From an uncultured Eubacteriales bacterium (GTDB lineage: Bacteria > Bacillota > Clostridia > Christensenellales > Aristaeellaceae): a stretch of DNA of 32,929 bases. The DNA is taken from the NCBI GenBank assembly GCA_900548145.1, contig URJB01000024.1:1-32929 (forward strand). The letters run 5' to 3'. Of the stretch, positions 1 to 8,354 are shown one piece after another. The notes below the pieces were generated by a model, which did not search any database, was not told where the DNA came from, and saw only the letters and a program-made list of their open reading frames with translations. Position numbers and translations under genes: made by a program. Position 1 is the stretch's first letter, and the number at the start of each line of letters is the position of its first letter.

Positions 1-131
1 CGCAGCACCGAGGACGAGGACAGCCCTGAAAGGGCTACCGCAGTCCGAAGCCCGCAACGCGAAGCGGAGCGGGCCGCAGAGCGCTGTTCGCGGGGAATGA
101 CGGCCAATCAGGGCTTTTTCGATGGGATTTT
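1..131. other. Gene-free left edge with short palindromes
   Basis: No gene is seen here. The stretch is GC-rich and contains small inverted repeats: AGCCCT/AGGGCT at 22-36 with a 3-nt loop, and GCCCGC/GCGGGC at 50-74. It lies downstream of the minus-strand beta-helix gene. It resembles the palindrome-rich stretches elsewhere in the window (around 22.8 and 32.6 kb) only in style; no long shared word was found. Confidence 0.4.
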
Positions 132-1574
132 TCAGGCCGCGGTGCTCTGCAGCGTGTTCACGGTGATGGTATATTCGCTTTCGCCCTCGGAAAGCACGTT
201 GCCGTTGCTGTCCACGATGGTGACGGTGCGGCCCTCCGCGTCCACGATGGAGCCGGAACAGTTCAGTGTGGTCACGACGCTGTCGCCGGTGAGGACCCAG
301 TGGGAGCTTTCGTCGATGGTCAGGGTGCATCCGCCGTTGCCGCCATTGCCCGCGCAGCTTTCGTCATCCAGTACCGCGCCGGAGAAAACCGTGCCCTCCG
401 TCAGGGACAGGTCAAGGTTGGAGATGCTGTCCCAGATCACGTTGCCGTTCATTTCCTGCTGGGCGGCGGTGAAAACGCAGTCGGCGCCGTTCTGGCCGCT
501 CTGGCCCCAGCCGCGCTGGTTCTGGTTGCCGGTGCAGCGCAGGAAGTACTCGCAATCGTCTGAAGCGGTGATCTGCACATTGCGCAGGGTAAATTCACTT
601 TCGGTGTTGGTGGTGTAGAACAGGCCACCGTTCAGAGAGGTCAGGGAGCCGCCCTCCATAGTGAAGGTGCCCTTGCCCACTTCGGAGTCGCCGGACATGC
701 TCTGGTACAGGATGACCGTCCAGGTGTTGTCATTCTGGGAAAGGTCGGCCATGTTGCCGCTGAGCTGGCAGTCGGTCAGGCTGACGCTGTTCAGGCCTTC
801 CAGACAAAGGGCTTCCGAGCCGGTGGCCGTCAGCTGCGCGTTGGAGATGGTAATATCCGCCGTTACGTATACGGCAGGAGAGCCGGAACCCTCGGAGGTG
901 TAGCTGCCGCCGTCCACCACCATGGTGCCGCCGCCACGGTCAGAGCGGATAGCCGCCGAGGAGTTTCCGCGGGTGATAACGGTCAGGTTGGAGGCGTACA
1001 GAGTGCCGCCGCCCGCCACATGAATGCCGCCGGAGGTGTCCTGCGTGGTGTCGATGGTAGTGTCCGCTACGGTAGCAACGCCGCTGCCGTAGGCGAATAC
1101 GCCCGCGCCGCCGTTCGCGTCGGTGGTGATGGTGGAGTTGCGAATTTCCAGCGTGCCGCCGGTCACCAGCGCCGCCGCGCCGACTCCATAGAAGCTGGCG
1201 GAATCGCCGCCGGTGGAATCCGTGGAGTTACGGGTCAGGGTGCTGTCCGTTGCCTGCACGTTGCCCGCCGTGACCAGCAGCGCGTTTTCATCCGCCGCCA
1301 CCGAGGCCAGCGTTACGCCGGAAAGCTGCGTGTCTTCCGATACGGTCTGCACGGCAGCGTAGGAGTCGGGCTGGCTGCTGCCGCCGGGGCCGCCCATGCC
1401 GCCGGGGCCGCCGCCCATATCACCGGCCGGGGGTTCGCCGGGGGCTTCTCCGTCAGGCTTTTCCGGCGGGGTTCCACCCTGTCCCTGAGGCGGCTGTCCG
1501 TCCGGCGGGTCCCCGGGGTTTCCTTCCGCCAGGGCGAAGGACGATACAAACAAAAGGCAAATCGCTAAAAACAA
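132..1574 (-). CDS. Secreted Gly-rich beta-helix protein (carbohydrate-binding/adhesin-like), probably disrupted at its 5' end
   Basis: A 480-residue frame opening with TTG at 1574. It has a hydrophobic segment ending FALA-EG (a signal peptidase site), then a Pro/Gly/Asp-rich segment (about residues 18-70). The rest is a long run of Ser/Thr/Gly/Asp-rich short strands in which units such as 'LEIRNSTITT' and 'MVVDGGSYTS' recur, typical of a right-handed beta-helix. No LPXTG or membrane anchor is present, so it is probably released or held non-covalently. The natural start is almost certainly ATG at 1604: it has AGGAG at the right distance and encodes MKRNWK, but a TGA follows at codon 7. The TTG start lacks a good ribosome site and a charged n-region. 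The gene is therefore probably a recent pseudogene or poorly expressed. Ligand and role are unknown. Confidence 0.6.
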   Translation of the reverse strand: MFLAICLLFVSSFALAEGNPGDPPDGQPPQGQGGTPPEKPDGEAPGEPPAGDMGGGPGGMGGPGGSSQPDSYAAVQTVSEDTQLSGVTLASVAADENALLVTAGNVQATDSTLTRNSTDSTGGDSASFYGVGAAALVTGGTLEIRNSTITTDANGGAGVFAYGSGVATVADTTIDTTQDTSGGIHVAGGGTLYASNLTVITRGNSSAAIRSDRGGGTMVVDGGSYTSEGSGSPAVYVTADITISNAQLTATGSEALCLEGLNSVSLTDCQLSGNMADLSQNDNTWTVILYQSMSGDSEVGKGTFTMEGGSLTSLNGGLFYTTNTESEFTLRNVQITASDDCEYFLRCTGNQNQRGWGQSGQNGADCVFTAAQQEMNGNVIWDSISNLDLSLTEGTVFSGAVLDDESCAGNGGNGGCTLTIDESSHWVLTGDSVVTTLNCSGSIVDAEGRTVTIVDSNGNVLSEGESEYTITVNTLQSTAA

Positions 1575-1583
1575 AGCGTTGAT

Positions 1584-1604
1584 TCATTTCCAATTCCGTT
1601 TCAT
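1584..1604 (-). pseudogene. Interrupted signal-peptide start of the beta-helix gene
   Basis: On the minus strand, AAAGGAG precedes ATG (1602-1604), which reads Met-Lys-Arg-Asn-Trp-Lys-stop. The TGA at 1584-1586 is in the same frame as the 480-residue open frame downstream, which continues Ile-Asn-Ala-Leu-Phe-Leu. The intact secreted protein at 24576-25976 begins MKSNWKRISALVLSL, so the TGA sits where an Arg codon (CGA or AGA) would be expected. One substitution explains the break. Confidence 0.7.
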
Positions 1605-1789
1605 GGTGATTTTCTCCTTTTGGGATCTCTACCGGGGAGCCTTTTGGTTTCCTCCCTCGGTACGTTTCAAAGGATAGCAGAAAAAAAGGAAAATAGGTTG
1701 GAGGAAAGACGAACATTTTTCAAAGAATTTGTGAACGGCAGGTGATGATCCTTTCAGGCGCTGGTTCGGTTTTTTTCCATTGATTTAGC

Positions 1790-1818
1790 TTGACTTCCCG
1801 CCAGGCAGATCCTATAAT
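1790..1818 (+). promoter_or_regulatory. Sigma-A promoter of the tetR gene
   Basis: TTGACT (1790-1795) and a perfect TATAAT (1813-1818) are separated by exactly 17 nt. The start codon of the regulator lies about 70 nt downstream. Confidence 0.75.
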
Positions 1819-1823
1819 CATCT

Positions 1824-1841
1824 TGTTATATAACATATGTT
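1824..1841 (+). promoter_or_regulatory. Overlapping palindromes, likely TetR operator
   Basis: TGTTATATAACA (1824-1835) is a perfect 12-bp palindrome. It overlaps a second one, AACATATGTT (1832-1841). Both lie at the expected transcription start just behind the -10 box, where an autorepressor would block transcription. A related sequence, TGTTATACTAAC (2589-2600), overlaps the -10 box in front of the ABC transporter genes. That the neighbouring TetR protein binds here is inference from position and symmetry. Confidence 0.5.
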
Positions 1842-1889
1842 TTGCAACGTGACCGGAGAACTGGACGCGTTGCTTTTGACGGAGAAAGG

Positions 1890-2537
1890 ATGATCGGATT
1901 GCCTCCTAAGCCGAAGTTTACCAAAGACGAGATCACCAACGCCGCGCTGACCGTCGCCCGGGAAAAGGGCATCGGGGCGGTGTCCGCCCGGGAGGTCGCC
2001 GTGGTGCTGGGCACCTCTACCCGGCCCATTTTTACCTATTACCACACGATGGACGAGCTGAAAAAAGAAGTGCGTCTGTTTGCGGAGAATATTTTCCGGC
2101 AGTATGTGGAAAAAGGGCTGGCGATGGAACCGCCGTTTCTGGGCGTGGGCGTTCAATATCTGCAGTTTGCGCAGGACGAACCGAAGCTGTATCAGCTGTT
2201 GTACATGACTCGCCCCGAAGAGGGACAGTGCAGCGCGCTGGACGCCATGGGCCGGGTACGGGAACAGGTGCGGGACCGACTGATGCAGACCTATCGGATG
2301 GACGGCCCTACTGCCGACCGTTATTTCCGGGATATGTGGCTGGCGGTGCACAGCCTGTGTACGCTGACGGTCACGGGCAACTGCCCCTATTCCCGGCAGG
2401 AGGTGCAGCAGATTCTGACCGGCTTCAGCCTGAGCCTGTGCAAGGCGCTGAAGGAAGTGCCCGGCTTCGTGGACGGCGCCTTCGACCGGGACGCAGCCTT
2501 CCGAAAGGCGATCGGGGACGCGAAAGCGACGTTTTGA
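1890..2537 (+). CDS. TetR/AcrR-family transcriptional regulator
   Basis: A 215-residue DNA-binding regulator. The N-terminal helix-turn-helix covers about residues 10-55, with the typical pattern 'ITNAALTVAREKGIGAVSAR' followed by 'TSTRPIFTYYHTMDELKKEV'. The C-terminal part is helical and variable, as expected for the ligand and dimer domain. The start is ATG at 1890, preceded by GGAGAAAGG; an upstream in-frame TTG (1842) lies inside the operator-like palindrome and has no ribosome site. The gene has a strong promoter with palindromes at the start site, suggesting autoregulation. It precedes an ABC ATPase-permease pair on the same strand with similar -10 symmetry, so it probably controls that exporter. 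The inducing ligand is unknown. Confidence 0.85.
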   Translation: MIGLPPKPKFTKDEITNAALTVAREKGIGAVSAREVAVVLGTSTRPIFTYYHTMDELKKEVRLFAENIFRQYVEKGLAMEPPFLGVGVQYLQFAQDEPKLYQLLYMTRPEEGQCSALDAMGRVREQVRDRLMQTYRMDGPTADRYFRDMWLAVHSLCTLTVTGNCPYSRQEVQQILTGFSLSLCKALKEVPGFVDGAFDRDAAFRKAIGDAKATF

Positions 2538-2569
2538 GACACTGATTTTGACAATAGGACGAATCATCA

Positions 2570-2597
2570 TTGCAATTCGCACAACGTGTGTTATACT
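2570..2597 (+). promoter_or_regulatory. Putative promoter of the ABC transporter operon
   Basis: TTGCAA (2570-2575) and TATACT (2592-2597) lie 16 nt apart, in the gap between tetR and the ATPase gene. The -10 box is embedded in GTTA-tac-TAAC (2590-2600), which resembles the operator-like palindrome in front of tetR. A second -35-like TTGACA at 2548-2553 has no good -10 at 17 nt. Confidence 0.5.
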
Positions 2598-2645
2598 AAC
2601 CGTCCGAACGATGTTCGGAAATGAAATCGTTCGGACGGTTTTTCT
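2598..2645 (+). terminator. 15-bp hairpin with T-tract: tetR terminator or attenuator of the ABC operon
   Basis: AACCGTCCGAACGAT (2598-2612) is perfectly complementary to ATCGTTCGGACGGTT (2626-2640), followed by a run of T. This has the form of an intrinsic terminator for tetR. However, it directly abuts the putative -10 box of the ABC operon, so it may also act as an operator or leader hairpin. An alternative hairpin, CCGAAC-gat-GTTCGG (2604-2618), competes for the left arm. Confidence 0.65.
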
Positions 2646-2685
2646 ATGGAAACGAAAAAATCCGATGCAAGCAAGGAGAAAAGCA

Positions 2686-3399
2686 ATGCTTCAAATTCAA
2701 CATCTCACCAAGGCCTACGGCGACAAAAAAGCGGTGGACGATCTGAGTCTGCATATCGCTCCGGGCGAAATCTACGGCTTCATCGGCCACAACGGCGCGG
2801 GCAAGACTACCACGCTGAAATCCGTGGCGGGCATTCAGGCCTTTGACGAAGGGGAGATTCTCATCGGCGGTGTGTCCATTCAGGCCGACCCGCTCCGCTG
2901 CAAGCGGCAGATGGCCTATATCCCCGATAACCCCGACCTGTACGAGTTCATGACGGGCATTCAGTATTTGAATTTCATCGCGGACGTTTTCGCTGTGGAG
3001 GCGGACGTTCGGCAGGAACGCATTCGGAAATACGCCGAGCTTTTCGAGCTGACCAGCGATCTGGGGCAGCCCATCGCGGCTTATTCCCACGGCATGAAGC
3101 AGAAGCTGGCCATTATTTCCGCATGGATTCACGAACCCAAGCTGATCCTCATGGACGAACCCTTCGTGGGGCTGGATCCTAAGGCCTCTCATCTGCTCAA
3201 GGGCATGATGCGGGAGCTGTGCGACCGGGGCGGCGCAATCTTCTTCTCCACCCATGTGTTGGAGGTGGCGGAGAAGCTGTGCGATAAGGTGGCCATCATC
3301 AAGGGCGGCAAGCTGATCCGTTCCGGCACCATGGAAGAGGTCAAGGGCGACGACAGCCTGGAGGAAGTCTTCCTGGAACTGGAGGGAGAGCAATGCTGA
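2686..3399 (+). CDS. ABC transporter ATP-binding protein
   Basis: A 237-residue nucleotide-binding subunit that powers export by hydrolysing ATP at the cytoplasmic membrane face. Visible motifs are Walker A GHNGAGKTT (residues 34-42), a signature-like SHGMK (134-138), Walker B LILMDEP (153-159), a D-loop GLDP and the switch His in FFSTH (190). The closest family is the ABC-2/CcmA-type drug, lipid or peptide exporter ATPases. The start is ATG at 2686, preceded by AAGGAG; an open frame runs further upstream only because it crosses the promoter and hairpin. The stop overlaps the permease start by 7 nt, so the two are translationally coupled. Substrate unknown. Confidence 0.93.
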   Translation: MLQIQHLTKAYGDKKAVDDLSLHIAPGEIYGFIGHNGAGKTTTLKSVAGIQAFDEGEILIGGVSIQADPLRCKRQMAYIPDNPDLYEFMTGIQYLNFIADVFAVEADVRQERIRKYAELFELTSDLGQPIAAYSHGMKQKLAIISAWIHEPKLILMDEPFVGLDPKASHLLKGMMRELCDRGGAIFFSTHVLEVAEKLCDKVAIIKGGKLIRSGTMEEVKGDDSLEEVFLELEGEQC

Positions 3400-4991
3400 A
3401 GCAACTGGTGAAAAAGCAGATGGCGGAAATCTTTCGCAGCTATCTGTACGACGCCAAGAAGAGCCAGAAGCGCGCCAAAGGAACCGTCATTCTGTATTTT
3501 GCGCTGTTCGTTTTTTTGATGGTGGGCGTGCTGGGCGGCATGTTCACCTTCGTCGCCATGATGCTGTGCGACGCTATGGCGGCGGTGGATATGGGCTGGC
3601 TGTACTTCACCCTGATGGGACTGGTCGCCATTTTTATGGGTGCGTTCGGCAGCGTGTTCAATACCTATTCCAGCCTGTATCTGGCCAAGGATAATGACCT
3701 GCTGCTGTCGCTGCCCATTCCGCTGCGGGTCATTATTTCTTCCCGGCTGGTAACGGTGTACCTGATGGGCCTGATGTACTCCGCCGTGGTGATCGTCCCG
3801 GCCGTGGTCGTGTACTGGATTCAGGTCGCCCACAGCGCCGCAGTCATCGTGGGCGGGCTTTTGACCGTGGCGATCGTCTCGCTGATCGTGCTGCTTCTCT
3901 CCTGCCTGCTGGGCTGGGTGGTGGCGAAGATCAGCCTGAAGCTGAAGCATAAGAGCATCACGACGGTGCTGGTGTCGCTGCTGGGGATCGGCCTGTACTA
4001 TTTCATTTATTTCAAGGCGCAGACCGTGATCTCCGATCTGGTGGCGAATGCGGTGGTATACGGCGTGAAGATCAAGGGCGCGGCTTATCCGCTGTATCTG
4101 TTCGGACGCATGGCGGAGGGCGACTGGACGGCCATGGCGCTGGTCAGCGCAGCGGTCGTCCTGCTGACGGCGCTGACTTGGCTGCTGTTGTCCCGCAGCT
4201 TCCTGCGGCTGGCCACCTCCGGCGGCAGCACGGGCAAGGCCCGCTACCGGGAGAAGAAGGCCCGGGTATGCAGCCTGCCTACAGCGCTGCTGGGAAAAGA
4301 ATGCCGCCGCTTCGTTTCCAGCCCCAACTACATGCTGAACTGCGGTCTGGGCGTTCTGCTGATCCCGGCGGCGGGCGTGCTGCTTCTGGTGAAGGGCGGG
4401 GAATGGATGGCTCCCTTGAAGGCCATGCTTCCCGGCGCGGAGAGCACGCTGGCGGCGCTGGCGATCTCGGTCGCCTGTCTGCTGGCCTCCATGAACGACA
4501 TGGCCGCGCCGTCCGTCTCTCTGGAAGGCAAAAGCCTGTGGGTGCTGCAATCCCTGCCTGTGTCTGCATGGGAGGTACTGAAAGCCAAACTGAAAATGCA
4601 GCTGGTGTTCACGGGCATTCCCATGCTGGTGTTTCTGGCCTGCGTGCTGCCGGTGCTGGGGCTTTCGCCGGTGCTGTCGCTGCTGACGGCGGCCGGCAGT
4701 CTGCTGGCCGTACTGCTGCTGGCCCTGTTCGGGTTGACCATGGGCCTGAAAATGCCCAACCTGCACTGGACCAGCGAAATTACCCCCGTCAAGCAGGGTG
4801 GCAGCGTGGCGTTGGCCCTGCTGGGCGGCTGGGCCTACGCCCTTCTTCCGGGCGGAGCGGCCATGGCGCTGGGCCGGAATCTGCATCCCGCAGTGATCCC
4901 CGCCGTTTTCTGTCTGCTGACGGCAGTGCTGTGCGCACTGTTGTATGTATGGCTGAAAAATCGGGGCGCGAAGGTATTTGCCGCGCTGTAA
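3393..4991 (+). CDS. ABC transporter permease (large ABC exporter subunit)
   Basis: A 532-residue polytopic membrane protein with about 12 hydrophobic segments, including two near residues 30-85 and a cluster at about 390-525. The N-terminus is short and charged (MLKQLVKKQMAEIF). It overlaps the ATPase gene and has GGAGGGAG upstream, so the two form one exporter. The segment 'YLAKDNDLLLSLPIPLRVI' before the third or fourth helix is typical of large Clostridial ABC-2-like permeases in which two permease halves are fused. Given the TetR gene upstream, efflux of a toxic or signalling compound is the likeliest job. The substrate cannot be read from the sequence. Confidence 0.85.
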   Translation: MLKQLVKKQMAEIFRSYLYDAKKSQKRAKGTVILYFALFVFLMVGVLGGMFTFVAMMLCDAMAAVDMGWLYFTLMGLVAIFMGAFGSVFNTYSSLYLAKDNDLLLSLPIPLRVIISSRLVTVYLMGLMYSAVVIVPAVVVYWIQVAHSAAVIVGGLLTVAIVSLIVLLLSCLLGWVVAKISLKLKHKSITTVLVSLLGIGLYYFIYFKAQTVISDLVANAVVYGVKIKGAAYPLYLFGRMAEGDWTAMALVSAAVVLLTALTWLLLSRSFLRLATSGGSTGKARYREKKARVCSLPTALLGKECRRFVSSPNYMLNCGLGVLLIPAAGVLLLVKGGEWMAPLKAMLPGAESTLAALAISVACLLASMNDMAAPSVSLEGKSLWVLQSLPVSAWEVLKAKLKMQLVFTGIPMLVFLACVLPVLGLSPVLSLLTAAGSLLAVLLLALFGLTMGLKMPNLHWTSEITPVKQGGSVALALLGGWAYALLPGGAAMALGRNLHPAVIPAVFCLLTAVLCALLYVWLKNRGAKVFAAL

Positions 4992-5002
4992 GTGCATCAA
5001 TC

Positions 5003-5045
5003 AAACACGGGCCGCAGGGATTTTTCCCTGCAGCCCGTGTTTTTG
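5003..5045. terminator. Bidirectional terminator between convergent genes
   Basis: AAACACGGGC (5003-5012) pairs with GCCCGTGTTT (5033-5042). An inner CAGGG/CCCTG stem is present and a T-run follows on the plus strand. It sits between the end of the ABC permease gene (+) and the end of the DUF5107 gene (-), and can serve both. Confidence 0.85.
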
Positions 5046-5061
5046 TATGCCCTTGTCTGGT

Positions 5062-8000
5062 TTATTTCACCAGTCCCAGCTTCTGGAAGAAGTCCAGCTT
5101 GCTGTTGTAGGGATCGTAGACCTTCAAAGCGTCCAGATCGCTCTGGTAATCCTGCCCGAGGCCCGCTTTGCCCAGCAGCATCAGCAGGTGCGCGTCGATC
5201 AGGTTCATGCGCTTGATGTCCAGCTCGCTGGGCAGGGGCGCGGCCATGCCTACGCCAAAGTAGCCCCAGCGGTGGCTGGAAGCCTGCCGCTTTTCGCCTT
5301 CCTCCACCATGCTCCGGAAGGTCTTGCGCGCGTCTTCTTCCCGGCCCAGTTTGGCTTCCGCCAGCGCGGTGAAGAAGGTCATTTCGGTGATCTGGCTGGG
5401 CTGACCGGCGGCTTCCTGATAGGCCTCCTTCGCCTTGGCGGCGTCGCCCATCGCTTCATGGCACAGGCCGGTGTAGTAGTAGACGTTGCCCTCCTGCGCG
5501 CTGTAGTGACGGCCCTCGCCGTAGTTGGCGGGATAGACCAGACCGGTCTTGAGCCATTCCAGCGCCTTTTCAGTATCGCCCGCTTCCAGCGCCTTCTGGC
5601 CCATCAGGGTATACAGCCAGCCGTGGTGACGGGTCAGCTTGCCCTCGCCGCCCTCGTAGATGTTGAAGCGCTTGCTCAGCAGCAGCTCTCGGGCCTTTTC
5701 GTACTGCTCGTCCTGCGTATACAGGATGATCTCGTCCAGGAAGCAATCGTCCCGCATCTTGGCCAGCTCACTGTGGGTCTCCAGCAGGTGGAGGCGATCC
5801 TTCACCGAGAAGCCCAGATTCTTCTCCATCTGCAAAAGCTCGTAGAGAATGCGGGCGTTGTCGGGGGCCAGTTCCAGCGCCTGCTTCATCAGCTCCAGCG
5901 CTCGGGCGGGCTGGCTCAGATGGTCGAAGCACGCCTGCGCCATGCAGCGCTTGGTGTAAGCGTCGGACGGGTTCAGCTTCTCCGCCTTTTCCCACGCGGT
6001 CATGGCGGCCGTGTAGTTCATGCGGTCGTAGTACAGGCAGCCCAGCAGATACTGCGCCTGCCATTCGTCCGCCTGCAGGGCGGGAATGTCTTCCAGCCGG
6101 TTGGGGAAGCAGTAATCCAGACTGCAATGCTGGGGCGCTTCGCCGGTCAGGTGGGCCAGATGGTAATACAGCATCTGGCTGGGGGCGGTGCAGGCCCGGA
6201 GGGCTTCTTCAGCCTCGGCTCTCAGCCCGGCGTGAGCCAGATCCAGCGCGATGTCGGTCATGTCCTCGCTGCGGCCCAGCGTGTAGGCGCTCAGCAGGGT
6301 TTCGCCGGTGAGCCGGCCCAGCAGGAAGCGGGTCAGGCCGTCCTGCGGCGCAATGTCCAGAATGGCCTTCAGGTCGTCCTCATTGCCGCGCAGGTAGGCC
6401 AGAATGGCACGGGCGGCAAAGTGACGGGCGTTGGTTTCCAGCGCCAGCTCCAGATGCTCGATGGCCTGCGCCTGATCGCCCCGGCACAGGTCGATGCAGG
6501 CGATCTCATAATAGCTGGGGCTGCGCCAGCCGTACTGCCACGCCGCGTCCCAGAACAGGTCGTAGGCCTTGTCCAGATGGCCTTCCAGCCGTTCCAGACG
6601 GGCCATGTGGTAAATGGCCTCGGTGTCGGCGGGGTTGTCATTGCGCATTTTCAGCTTGGCGATGGCAGCGGCCAGATAGCGGCGGGCGCTGACGTAATCG
6701 CCCTTTTCGAGCATGGAGCGGCCCATGGCCAGATTGCAGCGCAGGTCGGTGGCATCCCGGCGCAGAGCCTCGCGGTAGTAATCCTCGGGCACATAGGTGT
6801 GATGCTTGTACTGCTCCAGATGGGCGCCGTGGAGATACAGCTCCTCAATGGTGGCCACGTCCTGAGGATCCGGCGGAATGGGCCGGGCCTTGGGAGGCTG
6901 CTTCTTGGAAATGTCAATGGGCTGATAGCTTACCAGCACCTTGCCGGACGCGTCGCTCAGGGTCAGGCACAGGTCGGTCTCCTTCGCGCCCTCGGGCAGG
7001 GGGCAGGAGTCGGTCAGCGCCGTCTCGGGGGACAGGTCGGCGGTTTTTTCGTAAAGCACCTTGCCGTTCAGGGTCAGGCGGACGACGGCTCCCTTACGCT
7101 CGCAGGTGGGCAGCGCGCCGAAACGCGCCTCGCCGTCCTTCACGCTCAGGGACAGCGCACCTTCCAGCGTGGCATTCTTGGCCTCGCCGATGGCGTGGAT
7201 GGGATACCACACCTGCGTGAACACCTTGGTCTCGCCGGGCATGATGTAGGTGAAGTCCGGCTGGTTGTCGGTGTAAACGCCGGTCATCAGCTCGATATAG
7301 CGGTCGCCGTTGTCGGTCAGGTTGGCGCACCAGGCGCGGCCGAAGGGGCCGTCGCCCCAGGTCCACATTTTCTTGCCCACGCTGGTGTGGTGGCAGGAAA
7401 CGGTCACGGTGCCTGCATCCGCGGCAAAGTCGTAGCCGCCGAGGAAGTTCATCTGGCTCTGCCCCCGCATCACCATGACGGAGGTGGGCAGCTTGATGTT
7501 GGAGAACCAGGTGGCGTCCGTGCCCTTGCCGTAGTCGAAGGGACGGGCGGTCTTGTACACGCCCTTCATCACCGGGAAGGGAATGACGGCCCGGCGGTCA
7601 TGGTCGTTGCCGTAGGCCACATCCGGCGGGAAGGTGGCCTTGTACTGGGAGTGTACCCGCACGGCCAGATTGTTCCACCACATAAAGGGCAGGGGCGTGT
7701 CGGTGCGGTTGTAGACCACGGCCTTGGCTTCCACATAGGAGCGGTCGGGGTACACAGTGATGCCCACCATGCCGCGCATCCGATGGAAAGGCTCGGCTTC
7801 GCCCATCCAGACGGTGACGGAGCCGTCTGCATTCTTTTTGGGGGTCGCTTCCAGCGGCATGAAGGTGGTGGGACGGTGGTGCTGGGGCCAGTTGAACTCC
7901 ACGCCGCCGGACACCCACGGGCCGGCAATGCCCACCATGGCGGGCTTGATGACGGTGTTCTGGTAGATAAACTCGTAGTTGTTGTGCTTATCCACCGCGC

Positions 8001-8241
8001 CGTGGATCTTGCCGCCCAGCTCCGGCAACAGCACGACCTTTACGTGCTCGTTTTCCAGCGTGTAGGAATCGTACTCCTTATCTACCGGCTTGTTGGACAG
8101 ACGGTCGGTGTAGGGCACGGGGTAAATGCGGCCCGTTGCGCCCTGATAGGCCTTCTTCTCCAGGAAGAAGGGCAGGGTATTGGCGGCGTAAGGCTCATAG
8201 GTCGGGATGGTCATAGGTTCATGCTTGAGAATAACGTCCAT
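5062..8241 (-). CDS. DUF5107 domain protein with C-terminal TPR repeats
   Basis: A 1059-residue cytoplasmic protein with no signal peptide. Residues about 1-330 match what I recall of the DUF5107 family, a beta-sandwich related to galactose mutarotase and sugar-processing enzymes. Candidate active-site segments are 'LPELGGKIHGAVDKH', 'GGVEFNWPQHHRP' and 'MWWNNLAVRV'. From about residue 470 to the end the protein is alpha-helical with repeated tetratricopeptide units, e.g. 'YYYTGLCHEAMGDAAKAKEA' and 'PSDAYTKRCMAQACFDHLSQ'. The start is ATG at 8241 with GGAAGG upstream; a longer frame upstream crosses the promoter. A promoter lies at 8290-8318, and the regulator at 8424 is divergent, so the two probably form a sugar-responsive unit. 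Enzymatic activity is unproven; a carbohydrate-active role is inference. Confidence 0.8.
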   Translation of the reverse strand: MDVILKHEPMTIPTYEPYAANTLPFFLEKKAYQGATGRIYPVPYTDRLSNKPVDKEYDSYTLENEHVKVVLLPELGGKIHGAVDKHNNYEFIYQNTVIKPAMVGIAGPWVSGGVEFNWPQHHRPTTFMPLEATPKKNADGSVTVWMGEAEPFHRMRGMVGITVYPDRSYVEAKAVVYNRTDTPLPFMWWNNLAVRVHSQYKATFPPDVAYGNDHDRRAVIPFPVMKGVYKTARPFDYGKGTDATWFSNIKLPTSVMVMRGQSQMNFLGGYDFAADAGTVTVSCHHTSVGKKMWTWGDGPFGRAWCANLTDNGDRYIELMTGVYTDNQPDFTYIMPGETKVFTQVWYPIHAIGEAKNATLEGALSLSVKDGEARFGALPTCERKGAVVRLTLNGKVLYEKTADLSPETALTDSCPLPEGAKETDLCLTLSDASGKVLVSYQPIDISKKQPPKARPIPPDPQDVATIEELYLHGAHLEQYKHHTYVPEDYYREALRRDATDLRCNLAMGRSMLEKGDYVSARRYLAAAIAKLKMRNDNPADTEAIYHMARLERLEGHLDKAYDLFWDAAWQYGWRSPSYYEIACIDLCRGDQAQAIEHLELALETNARHFAARAILAYLRGNEDDLKAILDIAPQDGLTRFLLGRLTGETLLSAYTLGRSEDMTDIALDLAHAGLRAEAEEALRACTAPSQMLYYHLAHLTGEAPQHCSLDYCFPNRLEDIPALQADEWQAQYLLGCLYYDRMNYTAAMTAWEKAEKLNPSDAYTKRCMAQACFDHLSQPARALELMKQALELAPDNARILYELLQMEKNLGFSVKDRLHLLETHSELAKMRDDCFLDEIILYTQDEQYEKARELLLSKRFNIYEGGEGKLTRHHGWLYTLMGQKALEAGDTEKALEWLKTGLVYPANYGEGRHYSAQEGNVYYYTGLCHEAMGDAAKAKEAYQEAAGQPSQITEMTFFTALAEAKLGREEDARKTFRSMVEEGEKRQASSHRWGYFGVGMAAPLPSELDIKRMNLIDAHLLMLLGKAGLGQDYQSDLDALKVYDPYNSKLDFFQKLGLVK

Positions 8242-8289
8242 CGGCAAACCTTCCTTTCGTTTTTGGGGGAAATTCCTTTGGATAGGCTG

Positions 8290-8318
8290 ATTGTACCTGT
8301 CTGCGGGGCAGGTTTCAA
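8290..8318 (-). promoter_or_regulatory. Promoter of the DUF5107/TPR gene
   Basis: On the minus strand TTGAAA (8313-8318) and TACAAT (8290-8295) are 17 nt apart. The spacer contains the short inverted repeat CCTG-ccccgcaga-CAGG (8297-8312), which could be a regulator site. Confidence 0.6.
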
Positions 8319-8354
8319 CACAAGATGCGCCGCCCTTTCGGCTGCATTTTTGGC

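Noticed and set aside
1584..1586. TGA read as Trp or selenocysteine in the beta-helix gene
   Set aside because: Other genes in the window use TGA as stop and TGG for Trp. No selenocysteine-type hairpin was found after it.
3189..5000. 603-codon open frame on the minus strand
   Set aside because: Antisense to the ABC transporter genes; His/Gln-rich shadow translation.
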